Source of the DNA: Prevotella sp. DNF00663
GTDB lineage: Bacteria > Bacteroidota > Bacteroidia > Bacteroidales > Bacteroidaceae
NCBI RefSeq assembly: GCF_001553265.1
Contig: NZ_KQ960601.1
Location: forward strand, 102,102-166,101
Length of the DNA: 64,000 nt
Direction of reading: 5' to 3'
The notes beneath the pieces were generated by a model that saw only the letters and a list, made by a program, of their open reading frames with translations, made no database searches and was not told the origin of the DNA. Positions 1-8,552 of the stretch are shown one piece after another. Every line of letters begins with the position of its first letter. The first letter of the stretch is position 1. The translations under genes and the position numbers were made by a program.

Positions 1-294
1 TCCACCTATTATATATATATACTCATCTTCCGCACAATGCTCCAATGCCATCTCTAATGAGGCATATACCTCGCTATCGGGCAAAGTTTGAAGCTGTCGG
101 GAAAGCACAATATTGCGTCGACCGGGCAATGCACCGTGGGGTAAAGAGTCGTAAGTGCGTCGTCCCATAAGGATGGTATGCCCCATGGTAAGCTGTTTAA
201 ACCGAGCCATATCAGCTTTGATATGGTAGAGTAATTGGTTGTTCAGCCCGATAGCTCGATTTTTTGAAAGACAAGCAATAATATTAATCATCAT
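1..294 (-). CDS. folA: Dihydrofolate reductase, 5' part (runs off the window)
   Basis: DHFR reduces dihydrofolate to tetrahydrofolate with NADPH in the cytosol. The first 98 codons are present and the rest lies left of the window. The reading shows the family hallmarks in order: an N-terminal strand INIIACLS, the NRAIG loop, an HIKADMARFK helix with the substrate-binding Asp, the cofactor motif LMGRRTYDSLP, GRRNIVLSR, and finally YIIGG at the edge. Two in-frame ATGs (294 and 291) lie inside the last codons of the upstream methyltransferase gene, an 8-11 nt overlap, so translation is probably coupled. Nothing looks damaged in the visible part. Confidence 0.93.
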   Translation of the reverse strand, partial: MMINIIACLSKNRAIGLNNQLLYHIKADMARFKQLTMGHTILMGRRTYDSLPHGALPGRRNIVLSRQLQTLPDSEVYASLEMALEHCAEDEYIYIIGG

Positions 295-1678
295 GTAGAT
301 AGATGGCGTGAGTGTTCTCTTCGGGAATATGGCTGCTCTTGATACGCCACTCTTGCGGATAAAGATTGTTGGCTCGGTTACCTATATTCTTCACAAATCC
401 GAGGGGAAAATACTGATACGTGAGCAACACAAACCCTCTTGGCGTATCCGACGGCAACATAATGGCTTCCTTACGAAGATAAGACAAGGCGGTCGACTCG
501 TCAATCTCAACACGCGGAAAAGCGTCTTGACAGAGCGCAATATTCAACGCCAACGACTGGTCAGGGATGATGTCCCGTCCTTTTTGTGTACCAATCGTTA
601 CACCGGCATGAATCACTTTCAAGGCTTTTACGGCCAAAGAATAAAGCCCATACCATGCCGTTGGAATGGCACGAACCTGTCCTTTATTCTCTACAAAAGC
701 AAAATCGCCTTGCAACCAATGCTCTATTCCTTTGACAGTATCATTCTTCTTGGGAGCTTTTTGCTGTTTCTTATTCGCTTCATCAGCCTCTACGGGCTTA
801 CGGAGCACGGCCATAAAGAGGCCTTCACTACGCGTTTTACCCGGAATAAAACGATACATAGGGCGGTCATCTACCAACGAACCTGTGATATTCCAATCAT
901 CATTAATTGCAACAGGGAGTATTTCGGCTTCCAATTCGGCGATGATAGCATTCACATTCTCTTCATCTTCACGGCTGTTAAAGGTGCAAGTGGAATAGAT
1001 GAGCAATCCTCCCGGCTTCAAACAAGGCCATATATCGCGAATAATATCAAGCTGCAGAGTTTGGCATTTATCCACATTCTGTAAGCTCCATTCACCGATT
1101 GCACCCTCATCTTTGCGAAACATGCCTTCTCCGGAACATGGTACATCAGCCAAAACAACGTCAAATGAGATACCCACCTTACGATAATCACGCGGATAGT
1201 TATTGGTAACGATGCAGTCAGGATGACCAAATTTTTGTATATTCTCAGCCAGAACATTAGCTCTAACATGCATCGGCTCATTGCTGAAAAGTACACTTCC
1301 GGCTGGTAAAGCGGCTCTGGCAACGGTCGATTTGCCTCCCGGAGCAGCACAAAGGTCCAACATAGTAACCGGCCGATGAATATATTGGCGCATCACGAGG
1401 TCTAAAAACATAGATCCCGCTTCCTGTACATAGTAGGCACCGGAATGAAGTAAGGGGTCAAAAGTGAAGTTTGGACGCTCTTGAAGGTACACTCCTTGCT
1501 CACACCAAGGCACTTGCCCATCGGCCAAAGGAACAGAAACATTGTACCCACTGGTCTTCAAAGGGTTCAAACGAATGCTTGTCGGCGGCGTATCTTCAAG
1601 CCCTTTTTGGAGTATTTGATATAATTCATCTCCCATCAGGGTACGTGTATGCTGCTCAAACTCTTGTGGTAAATTCAT
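284..1678 (-). CDS. RsmF-like 16S rRNA m5C methyltransferase (NOL1/NOP2/Sun family)
   Basis: SAM-dependent cytosine-C5 RNA methyltransferase of about 464 aa. The SAM-binding motif LDLCAAPGGKST is at residues 107-118. The two catalytic cysteines of the family are C181 in ADVPCSGEG and C231 in YSTCTFNSREDE. The C-terminal third fits the RNA-binding extension seen in RsmF-type enzymes. I chose ATG 1678 (MNLPQEFEQH) over the upstream ATG at 1729 because homologues begin at this helix and the extra 17 residues are uncharacteristic. It overlaps the start of folA. Which rRNA position it modifies cannot be read from the sequence. Confidence 0.9.
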   Translation of the reverse strand: MNLPQEFEQHTRTLMGDELYQILQKGLEDTPPTSIRLNPLKTSGYNVSVPLADGQVPWCEQGVYLQERPNFTFDPLLHSGAYYVQEAGSMFLDLVMRQYIHRPVTMLDLCAAPGGKSTVARAALPAGSVLFSNEPMHVRANVLAENIQKFGHPDCIVTNNYPRDYRKVGISFDVVLADVPCSGEGMFRKDEGAIGEWSLQNVDKCQTLQLDIIRDIWPCLKPGGLLIYSTCTFNSREDEENVNAIIAELEAEILPVAINDDWNITGSLVDDRPMYRFIPGKTRSEGLFMAVLRKPVEADEANKKQQKAPKKNDTVKGIEHWLQGDFAFVENKGQVRAIPTAWYGLYSLAVKALKVIHAGVTIGTQKGRDIIPDQSLALNIALCQDAFPRVEIDESTALSYLRKEAIMLPSDTPRGFVLLTYQYFPLGFVKNIGNRANNLYPQEWRIKSSHIPEENTHAIYLHDD

Positions 1679-1738
1679 TCTCTGCGCTTCTTTTCGTGCG
1701 AAAATAGGTATAATTTCCCGCATTACCAACTTTTTTTA

Positions 1739-1746
1739 TTACTTTG
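1739..1746 (+). promoter_or_regulatory. Possible degenerate -7 element (TTACTTTG)
   Basis: It resembles the Bacteroidales TAnnTTTG -7 box with one mismatch, about 55 bp upstream of the DUF6249 gene. Weak assignment. Confidence 0.35.
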
Positions 1747-1801
1747 CAACCAAAAGAGTTGTTCTGTCGTCTAACTATCAGAAAAAGAACAAAAAAGCTA
1801 T

Positions 1802-2446
1802 ATGAAAAAGTATCTTATCGCAATTACAATGATGTTAGCAGTGGGTACAGCCGTGCTTCCGGCCGCTCCAAAACATCGACACCAACATCAATCCACGCTC
1901 GTTGCGCCCACCGACAGTGCCAAACAAGGTATTGAGGCTTACTCAGATACCACATCTGTCACAGCAGAAGCAGTCGACTCAACAGACAGTTATTACTCTG
2001 TGGCGCCGAATTCTGCCGAAGATGATGATTCCAACATATCTCCCTTTGAACGTACAATGTCCAAACCTTGGTTCATCATCCCCGCTATTTTCTTTGGATT
2101 CTTAATCGCCATAGCCCCCTTTCTCCTATTCGCATGGGGCATCTATTACCTCATTAAGCGTCATAATGACAAGATTGCACTGGCTGAAAAGTCTATGGCT
2201 ATGGGACAACCTTTACCCGAAGTGATACGCACTGCGACCAAAACAGATAACGAATATCAATGGCAACGCGGCATACGTAACTGCTCTATCGGCCTTGGAT
2301 TAGCACTTCTATTTGCTTTCTTGGGCGCAAAAGAGCTGGTAGGTATCGGATTTTTGATTCTATGTATGGGTGCCGGACAAATGTTGATGGCTCGTACACG
2401 TGCTAGAAAAGACCAAAACGACCATTTCGAAGACCAATCCTTGTAA
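1802..2446 (+). CDS. DUF6249-type membrane protein next to an ECF sigma factor
   Basis: A 214-aa protein with an N-terminal signal/anchor segment (MKKYLIAITMMLAVGTAVLP), a His/Thr/Ser-rich linker, a strong transmembrane helix near residues 95-120 (FIIPAIFFGFLIAIAPFLLF), then the conserved stretch YYLIKRHNDKIALAEKSM and two more hydrophobic segments at the C terminus. This matches what I recall as DUF6249, a Bacteroidales family of unknown function usually encoded beside a sigma-70 gene. The sigma gene starts 5 nt after its stop, so the two are co-transcribed. A role in sensing or in controlling the sigma factor is inferred from context only. Confidence 0.72.
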   Translation: MKKYLIAITMMLAVGTAVLPAAPKHRHQHQSTLVAPTDSAKQGIEAYSDTTSVTAEAVDSTDSYYSVAPNSAEDDDSNISPFERTMSKPWFIIPAIFFGFLIAIAPFLLFAWGIYYLIKRHNDKIALAEKSMAMGQPLPEVIRTATKTDNEYQWQRGIRNCSIGLGLALLFAFLGAKELVGIGFLILCMGAGQMLMARTRARKDQNDHFEDQSL

Positions 2447-2451
2447 AGCCG

Positions 2452-2994
2452 GTGAAAGCACTTGACGACATCTCTCTCGTTACGCAGGTGGCTGTTTTCC
2501 ACAACCGTAAAGCCTTCGACAGACTCGTTGTGAAATATCAGTCACCTATACGGCGTTTCTTTCTGAACCAAACGATGGGAGACAGTCAGCTTAGTGATGA
2601 CCTAGCACAGGATACTTTCTTAAAAGCCTACACACATATTACGCAGTTTCAAGGCACAGCCAACTTCTCGACATGGCTCTATCGCATTGCCTACAACACT
2701 TTCTACGACTACGTAAGACGTAATAAAGCGACCGAGGAGTTGGATATTCCGAGTGTCAACAAACGTAACTCGGAGTCAATGAATAACAATTTAAGAATGG
2801 ATATTTACCAAGCTTTGGCCATTCTCTCACCTTCAGAGCGCACTTGCATCACCTTGCAATTGATGGAAGGACAAAGCATTGAGCAGATAGCAAAGATTTC
2901 GGGAATGGCTGAAGGCACCGTAAAGTCCCATCTATCTCGCGGAAAACAGAAACTCACAACTTATCTTAAACAGAATGGATATGATGGAAAATGA
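2452..2994 (+). CDS. ECF-type RNA polymerase sigma factor
   Basis: A sigma-70 family member of 180 aa with region 2 (about residues 20-90: VKYQSPIRRFF, DLAQDTFLKAY, FSTWLYRIAYNTFYDYVRR) and region 4 (about 120-175: LSPSERTCITLQ, EGQSIEQIAKISGMAEGTVKSHLSRGKQKL), and nothing between them, as in ECF sigmas. The start is GTG at 2452, because no ATG in frame precedes region 2. It sits between two small membrane proteins and overlaps the downstream one by 20 nt, the usual layout for a sigma factor with a membrane-bound antagonist. Target promoters are unknown. Confidence 0.9.
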   Translation: MKALDDISLVTQVAVFHNRKAFDRLVVKYQSPIRRFFLNQTMGDSQLSDDLAQDTFLKAYTHITQFQGTANFSTWLYRIAYNTFYDYVRRNKATEELDIPSVNKRNSESMNNNLRMDIYQALAILSPSERTCITLQLMEGQSIEQIAKISGMAEGTVKSHLSRGKQKLTTYLKQNGYDGK

Positions 2995-3325
2995 TGATAA
3001 ACTACTCATACAGTTCTTCGAAGAAAACCGCCAAGAAATAGAAGATAGAGGCTTTTCGAGGCGCGTCATGAGACAAGTACCGAAGCATTCGCTTTGGTTC
3101 AACCGACTATGGACAGCATTTTGGTCATTGGCCGGAGCCGCCCTATTCATCCATGCCGATGGATTCAAATGGTTCAAAACATTCTTTACCAACCTTAGCG
3201 GTGACCTTTCGGGCACCTTCGTGTCGCTTTATACGTCGGCAACCATCTCGCCGTTGTACGTCTATATCGGCATTATGACCCTTGTCATTGTGGGGTGTTA
3301 CAACGTCGTAACCAGCGAATATTAG
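2975..3325 (+). CDS. DUF5056-type small membrane protein, candidate anti-sigma factor
   Basis: A 116-aa protein with a charged N-terminal half (ENDDKLLIQFFEENRQEIEDRGFSRRVMRQVP) followed by two hydrophobic segments (about residues 44-60 and 92-110). The N-terminal motif is what I recall for DUF5056, found after ECF sigma genes in Bacteroides. The reading frame starts inside the sigma gene (ATG at 2975, 2981 or 2984 all possible), which suggests translational coupling and fixed stoichiometry. Anti-sigma activity is an inference; no zinc-binding ZAS motif is visible. Its stop codon overlaps that of the convergent OmpA-like gene by two bases. Confidence 0.7.
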   Translation: MDMMENDDKLLIQFFEENRQEIEDRGFSRRVMRQVPKHSLWFNRLWTAFWSLAGAALFIHADGFKWFKTFFTNLSGDLSGTFVSLYTSATISPLYVYIGIMTLVIVGCYNVVTSEY

Positions 3326-5379
3326 AAATAGAAATCATCATCTGAGACCTTTTCAGTGGCTTTCTTCATATTCTTCTCTGCATCTTCTTTGAGTTTTCCT
3401 TGCTCATCCAGCAGACCGTAAGTGGTTCGTAGCACACGGAATTCCGTGCGTCTATTGAGTTGATTGCATATCTCTTGTTGTGCTTTATCCATTGTTTTGA
3501 TAAAGTCTTCGGTCAATACATCACCCACTTTCAACCATGCATACTTCTCCACATTCTTCCTCTTAACCATCTTGGGTTGCGATTTCCCGTAACCAACGGC
3601 CGTCAAACGGTCTTTGGCAATACCGCGACTGATGAGATAATCCACCACCGTTTGCGCACGACATTGTGACAAATCCCTGTTATATTCGGCACTTCCACGA
3701 TAATCACAATGCGCTGCTAGCTCAATGATAACGTGCGGATTTTGATTCAACAAGCCTACCAACTCGTCCAAAGCTTTCGAAGATTCGGGACGAAGGGTGG
3801 CTTTATCCAAGTCATAGAAGATATTATCTATAAGCACAGGAGCCGTAATCGAAGCCAAAGGGAACTGCAATATGTACTCTTTCGACTCTTCCACAGTCCC
3901 CGTACTGATCGCTTCTTGATGATTCAGATAGCCCTTACACGTTGCCAACATCACATAGTCTACATTCGGCTTCAGCGTTTCCGTGAACGAGCCATCTCCT
4001 TTTACACTTAGTTTCTTATTTGTTCCATCGTTTCCTACCAAATAAACTTGTGCGGCAGGAAGCTCATATCCATCCATCTCATATACCCATCCTTTCATCG
4101 TCTGAGTAATTTCCGGATTCTCAAACGAGTAGATATGATCCCATCCATGCCCATCATTGCGATTGGAAGAGAAATATCCACGATTGTGATTTCCTTCAAA
4201 CGTCATCCCGAAATCATCTCCTTGACTATTTAACGGATAGCCGGGATGCTCCAACACATAACCTTTCTGCCGGTCGGGATGGGCGATATAAATATCCAAT
4301 CCTCCCATCCCCGGATGCCCATCTGACGAAAAATACAAGTCGCCATTGGGGCGGAACGTAGGGAATTCCTCGTTTCCGGGGGTATTGATGGGCTCACCAA
4401 GATTCTCCACACCCCCCATTCCATTGGCTGATAAACGCACGCGCCAAATGTCAAGTCCGCCTTTTCCTCCCGGCATATCAGACGTAAAATAGAGCCATTC
4501 GCCATCAGGCGAGATGGCAGGATGAGCAAAAGCCGACAACGTATCCCTACTAATGTTGAGCACTTCAGCCTTACTCCAATTGGCATCTGAACGATTAGAG
4601 GTCACAATCTGAGCATAACGAGACGACGACGGACTCGTCGTACACTGCGTGAGATACATCACTCGGCCATCGGGAGAGAAGCAACAAGCTCCTTCATCAT
4701 AAGCGGTATTCAAGTTACCACCCACCACTTCGGGTTTACTCCACTTCCCTTTATCATCTTTCTGTGAAAAGAAAATATCGCCGGGCTTCGTTCCTGTGAT
4801 ACCACTCAATTCGTTTCCAACCGCATCACTACGCGTAGACGTGAAATAAAGTTGGTCGTAATTGTCACCAAAAAGCATGGGAGAATAGTCGTCACGGCGA
4901 GAGTTGAATAAGTCGACACGACGCACTCGATACCTACTACCATCTTTTTTCCATTGTAAAGCATGCTGTGCCGAGAACAAACCATTGCGTGCCAACACAT
5001 CATCGGGCAACGTATCGAGTACCAATTGAAACTCTGCGGCAGCCGCTTTATAATCTCCGATTTTCAATAGTTGCCGCGCTAAGGAAAGACGCGTGTGTAT
5101 ATTACCTTTCCCATAACGCAATGCATTGCGATAAGCCGATGTAGCTCGTGATGCCTCATTTATCTTTTCGTAGCACACCGCCATCTTCAAGGCTCGCTCG
5201 CCTCGCTTAGTTCGGTCTTTTGGAGGGGTTTTCTGGTAAGCTGAGCGAAACTCTCTGGCAGCATCATGATACTCCCCTAGCGCCAAATAAGTCTCACCTC
5301 GGCGCATGTTTCGATCTACCCCGCACGATAAACACAGGGCTGCAAGAAATAATATATATGGAAAAAACTTTCTTTTCAT
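3322..5379 (-). CDS. OmpA-family lipoprotein with TPR and PD40 beta-propeller (PorE-like)
   Basis: About 685 aa. ATG 5379 gives a lipoprotein signal MKRKFFPYILFLAALCLSCG with the lipobox cysteine at residue 20; an upstream ATG at 5403 would bury it. Domains in order: TPR-like helices (about 25-145, GEYHDAAREFRSAYQ), WD40/PD40 propeller repeats (SPDGEWLYFTSDMPGGKGGLDIW and similar, about 160-430), a carboxypeptidase-regulatory-like module (about 440-510) and a C-terminal OmpA peptidoglycan-binding domain (about 530-640; IFYDLDKATLRPES, NRDLSQCRAQTVVDYL). This order is that of Porphyromonas PorE, which links type IX secretion to peptidoglycan. No other T9SS gene is in the window, so the T9SS role is only a possibility. 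It lies 36 nt downstream of topB. Confidence 0.85.
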   Translation of the reverse strand: MKRKFFPYILFLAALCLSCGVDRNMRRGETYLALGEYHDAAREFRSAYQKTPPKDRTKRGERALKMAVCYEKINEASRATSAYRNALRYGKGNIHTRLSLARQLLKIGDYKAAAAEFQLVLDTLPDDVLARNGLFSAQHALQWKKDGSRYRVRRVDLFNSRRDDYSPMLFGDNYDQLYFTSTRSDAVGNELSGITGTKPGDIFFSQKDDKGKWSKPEVVGGNLNTAYDEGACCFSPDGRVMYLTQCTTSPSSSRYAQIVTSNRSDANWSKAEVLNISRDTLSAFAHPAISPDGEWLYFTSDMPGGKGGLDIWRVRLSANGMGGVENLGEPINTPGNEEFPTFRPNGDLYFSSDGHPGMGGLDIYIAHPDRQKGYVLEHPGYPLNSQGDDFGMTFEGNHNRGYFSSNRNDGHGWDHIYSFENPEITQTMKGWVYEMDGYELPAAQVYLVGNDGTNKKLSVKGDGSFTETLKPNVDYVMLATCKGYLNHQEAISTGTVEESKEYILQFPLASITAPVLIDNIFYDLDKATLRPESSKALDELVGLLNQNPHVIIELAAHCDYRGSAEYNRDLSQCRAQTVVDYLISRGIAKDRLTAVGYGKSQPKMVKRKNVEKYAWLKVGDVLTEDFIKTMDKAQQEICNQLNRRTEFRVLRTTYGLLDEQGKLKEDAEKNMKKATEKVSDDDFYF

Positions 5380-5415
5380 GTTGATGTCAATCAACAACAT
5401 CAACGCAATAAAAGC

Positions 5416-7482
5416 CTATTTATTGTCAAAAGGAAAACGGAAAGTACAACCACTCTTCCAGTTACTGCATCCATAAGCAGCCTTCCCTTTTATGATTTGT
5501 CCCTTTCCACACACCGGACAAACCTGCCCGATAATGCTGTCATCGGCCTTCAAGCTAGTTTGTTGTGCAGTCGATTCTTTCTTTGAAGCACGTTTCTTTC
5601 TTGGCTTAGCTTCGGTTTTCTTAGTAGTTGAGGCCTTCTTGGCAGGCTTTTCATCCACCGTCACCGTTACTCTTCGCATGCTATTATCGCACAGTACGTT
5701 GTAGACAATTGCTGAAATCTGCTCTTTCAACTCATTGATAAATTGCCCAGCATCATACTTTTGGTGCTCTATATCGCGCAATTTCTTCTCCCAAATACCC
5801 GTCAGTTCACAACTCTTCAGCAGTTCTTCGTGAATTGTATCAATTAATTCGATACCTGTAGGAGTTGCTACCAGTCGCTTACGTTCCCTCCGTATGTAGT
5901 GTCGTTTGAACAAAGTTTCGATAATTCCGGCACGAGATGAGGGGCGACCGATACCGTTCTCTTTCAAAGCAGCACGCAGTTCCTCATCTTCCACAAACTT
6001 TCCGGCAGTCTCCATAGCCCTCAACAGCGACGCTTCATTATAATACGGTGGAGGTGTAGTCGATTTTTCCGTCAGTGTAGGTGTATGTGTTCCGCTCTCC
6101 CCTTTCACGAATGTAGGCAGCGTTCGTTCCTCATCTTCTTTCTTATTCTCGTCTTCTTCCACAATTTGTACATCCTTTGTATACACCGTACGCCACCCCG
6201 GAGAGAGGATTTCTTTACCCGTTGCCTTGAATTCTATATCGTCTACCTTGCCTAATACTGTCGTAGTAGAAAACTTACAATCGGGATAAAACACACTGAT
6301 AAACCGTTTGGCAATAAGATCGAACACGTTTTGTTCCAACTGAGTAAGCCCACTCGGCACCACACCGGTAGGAATAATAGCGTGGTGGTCGGTCACTTTC
6401 GACGTATCAAACACCTTCTTCGACTTCATCAACTTCTGCCCACCGATGGGTTTTATGAGCGATGCATAGACTGGTTGCGAATCTATTTTCGTTTGAAAAA
6501 GACCATTTAAGATACTTGGACATTTCGGATAGATGTCGTCACTCAGGTATTGTGTGTCTACACGCGGATAGGTAGTATATTTCTTTTCATACAAACTCTG
6601 AATGAGGTTGAGCGTCATCTCGGCCGAATACCCAAACTTACGGTTACACTCTACTTGCAAAGAGGTAAGATCAAACAAATGAGGTGGAGCCTCAGAACCT
6701 TTCTTCTTGGTAACATCCATAACTACGAACGGCTTACCATCTATAACAGAAAAGGCCTGTTCGCCTTCTTCTTTCGAAATAAACTTGCCTTTAGTGGCAG
6801 TAAACTGAGTATCCCTATAAATCGTAGCTAGAACCCAATAAGGTTCAGGTTTGAAGTTATCGATTTCTTTCTGACGGTTCACAATAAGCGCCAAAGTCGG
6901 TGTTTGTACTCTTCCGATACTCAAAACTTGGCGGTTCTGCCCATATTTCAACGTATAAAGCCGCGTAGCGTTCATGCCCAACAACCAATCCCCGATGGCT
7001 CGCGAAAGCCCTGCTAAATAGAGAGGTTGATAGAGTTGCTGGTCTTTCAAGTCGGCAAAACCTTGTTTGATGGCCTCATCGGTCATAGAAGAAATCCACA
7101 ATCGCTTCACCGGGCACTTCACTCCGGCTTTTTGCATCACCCATCTTTGTATCAATTCTCCCTCTTGTCCGGCGTCACCACAGTTGATAATCTCGTCGGC
7201 CTGTTGGTAAAGTCGCTCCACAATCTTAAACTGTTTGCGAATACCATCATCTTCAATAACTTTTATACCAAATCGCTCCGGTATCATAGGGAGTGCAGCT
7301 AAACTCCAATGTTTCCAATTTTCATGGTAGTCATTGGGCTGTTTCAGTTCGCACAAGTGACCAAAAGTCCACGTAACTTGATAGCCATTACCCTCCATAT
7401 AGCCATCTTTTGAGGAGTTGGCACCAAGGATTCGGGCAATGTCTCTAGCCACACTGGGTTTCTCTGCAATACAAACAATCAT
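5416..7482 (-). CDS. topB: DNA topoisomerase III (type IA)
   Basis: A 688-aa type IA topoisomerase that passes single strands to relax and decatenate DNA. The Toprim domain opens the protein (MIVCIAEKPSVARDIARILG; acidic motif GDAGQEGE at about 102-109), and the catalytic tyrosine is Y305 in TTYPRVDT. A Lys/Arg-rich linker (about 625-655) leads to one C-terminal zinc ribbon (CPVCGKG...GCSNWKSGC). The length suits bacterial TopB. A clear -7 element precedes it. The PorE-like lipoprotein gene follows in the same direction. Confidence 0.95.
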   Translation of the reverse strand: MIVCIAEKPSVARDIARILGANSSKDGYMEGNGYQVTWTFGHLCELKQPNDYHENWKHWSLAALPMIPERFGIKVIEDDGIRKQFKIVERLYQQADEIINCGDAGQEGELIQRWVMQKAGVKCPVKRLWISSMTDEAIKQGFADLKDQQLYQPLYLAGLSRAIGDWLLGMNATRLYTLKYGQNRQVLSIGRVQTPTLALIVNRQKEIDNFKPEPYWVLATIYRDTQFTATKGKFISKEEGEQAFSVIDGKPFVVMDVTKKKGSEAPPHLFDLTSLQVECNRKFGYSAEMTLNLIQSLYEKKYTTYPRVDTQYLSDDIYPKCPSILNGLFQTKIDSQPVYASLIKPIGGQKLMKSKKVFDTSKVTDHHAIIPTGVVPSGLTQLEQNVFDLIAKRFISVFYPDCKFSTTTVLGKVDDIEFKATGKEILSPGWRTVYTKDVQIVEEDENKKEDEERTLPTFVKGESGTHTPTLTEKSTTPPPYYNEASLLRAMETAGKFVEDEELRAALKENGIGRPSSRAGIIETLFKRHYIRRERKRLVATPTGIELIDTIHEELLKSCELTGIWEKKLRDIEHQKYDAGQFINELKEQISAIVYNVLCDNSMRRVTVTVDEKPAKKASTTKKTEAKPRKKRASKKESTAQQTSLKADDSIIGQVCPVCGKGQIIKGKAAYGCSNWKSGCTFRFPFDNK

Positions 7483-7507
7483 GCGTTTTCGTTATGGAAT
7501 TGTTAGG

Positions 7508-7515
7508 CAAAGGTA
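7508..7515 (-). promoter_or_regulatory. topB promoter -7 element (TACCTTTG)
   Basis: Exact match to the Bacteroidota TAnnTTTG box, 25 bp upstream of the topB ATG. Confidence 0.7.
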
Positions 7516-7555
7516 CAAAGAAAATCCGAAAACAGACAGAGACAACATGCTAGTT

Positions 7556-8191
7556 TCAATAACCTATCGGTTCGGGAGTAAGCAATACAATATGCCGATG
7601 GGCTGGATGCGACATACGTTGAATCGTGATATAATTGCAAATGGAATCGGGCGACTTGCAGTCGTGGCACATACCGTCTACTTGACAAGGTGTCTTGAAA
7701 TCGAAACGAGCCATATTGGTAGGTGCAGCCGTAGACCGAGCGCGTTTCATCGCAGCATCCACGTCCTGACAAACTTTATTCAAACTCACTACAAGTATGA
7801 CATGGTCTGCCCCCCACATGATAGCAGCTACACGGTTACCATTACCATCTACATTGACAAGTACGCCATCTTCGGTCATGGCATTGACGCTGGCCAAATA
7901 GAAATTACATTCAAAAGCCTTGCGATAAATGCGCATTTTATCTTCCTGCGTAGTCACATCGTCACGATCATACACCTCATAGTTTCCATTCTTAAGCATC
8001 ATTGTGATGCCTGTATCGCGAATAGACATAGAGCCACCCCATGACACTGAACTACCTTGAGGGATGAGTTGGCGTACCTGTTGTAACAAACTTTCGCGGT
8101 CGGAACAATAATATGCGTCGTAATGACGACGTTGAAGATTCTTAATCAACTTGTCGGCTAATCGCTGATTTCTTAATTCTTGAGTTGTCAT
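7556..8191 (-). CDS. LUD-domain protein (lactate utilisation C / YkgG family)
   Basis: A 211-aa protein of the LUD (DUF162) family. Visible family features are SSVSWGGSMSIRDTGI near residues 50-65, the ANAMTEDGVLVNVDG-type strand-loop (here SVNAMTEDGVLVNVDGNGNR), the WGADHVILV strand and a cysteine-bearing C-terminal segment (CQVDGMCHDCKSPDSIC). In LutABC and LldG systems LUD proteins act with Fe-S partners in lactate oxidation; here the gene stands alone, so the substrate is unknown. ATG 8191 was chosen because a perfect -7 box lies at 8215-8222, downstream of the only other upstream ATG at 8278. Confidence 0.82.
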   Translation of the reverse strand: MTTQELRNQRLADKLIKNLQRRHYDAYYCSDRESLLQQVRQLIPQGSSVSWGGSMSIRDTGITMMLKNGNYEVYDRDDVTTQEDKMRIYRKAFECNFYLASVNAMTEDGVLVNVDGNGNRVAAIMWGADHVILVVSLNKVCQDVDAAMKRARSTAAPTNMARFDFKTPCQVDGMCHDCKSPDSICNYITIQRMSHPAHRHIVLLTPEPIGY

Positions 8192-8214
8192 GTTTTTGTA
8201 TCTGATGTTAGCAA

Positions 8215-8222
8215 CAAAGTTA
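8215..8222 (-). promoter_or_regulatory. LUD gene promoter -7 element (TAACTTTG)
   Basis: Exact TAnnTTTG match on the minus strand, 24 bp upstream of ATG 8191. It fixes the start of the LUD gene. Confidence 0.7.
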
Positions 8223-8365
8223 ATCATTTGGCAGGAAAGATGAGACGAAATCATCAGGAAAACACCTTTTGTCTCCAACTCGGTAACCTATCAATCGGAA
8301 AATATCAACACTTAGGAGCAACCAAGAAACTTATAAACTCAAGAAATATAAGAAGTCATCCTCCA

Positions 8366-8497
8366 CCTCATCTACTTGTTTCCTCGTTTACTGGTCAACT
8401 ACCAGACTGCCAAGCCCTTGCAGCAATGCTGCAAAGGCTAAACAAAAAAACTGCGGAGGCTTGGCAGCATTGCTGTTGAGCCTCCGCAGTAAATTAT
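8366..8497 (+). repeat. Composite repeat copy 1: 5 x 8-bp block plus 92-bp element
   Basis: Positions 8366-8405 hold five octamers of the ACTTGTTT/ACTGGTCA type. Positions 8406-8497 hold the 92-bp element of four 22-bp units. GCAGCAATGCTG is at 8420-8431 and the third unit ends GCAGCATTGCTG at 8465-8476. The second unit has degenerated into an A-rich stretch but keeps its 22-bp length. This copy lies between two minus-strand genes and also forms a terminator hairpin. Confidence 0.8.
8444..8489 (-). terminator. Intrinsic terminator of the HAD/SGNH operon, made from repeat copy 1
   Basis: A perfect 11-bp stem (CTGCGGAGGCT / AGCCTCCGCAG) encloses 17 nt and, on the minus strand, is followed by seven T residues. 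It lies about 60 bp downstream of the HAD stop codon. Confidence 0.8.
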
Positions 8498-8552
8498 AAA
8501 AGAATGGATAAAATGACAAATTAACGAGTTAACCGGTTCAAGAATGCCACAG

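Noticed and set aside
308..1084. Long plus-strand frame of 258 codons opposite the RsmF-like gene
   Set aside because: It is the mirror of a well-supported methyltransferase on the other strand; its amino-acid composition is atypical and no motif is visible.
3322..5379. Firm assignment of the OmpA lipoprotein to type IX secretion
   Set aside because: The domain order matches PorE, but no porK/L/M/N/P/T or sortase gene is present in the window.
7418..8044. Plus-strand frame of 208 codons across the topB-LUD junction
   Set aside because: It lies opposite two recognisable genes and their promoter; no domain and no ribosome-binding site.
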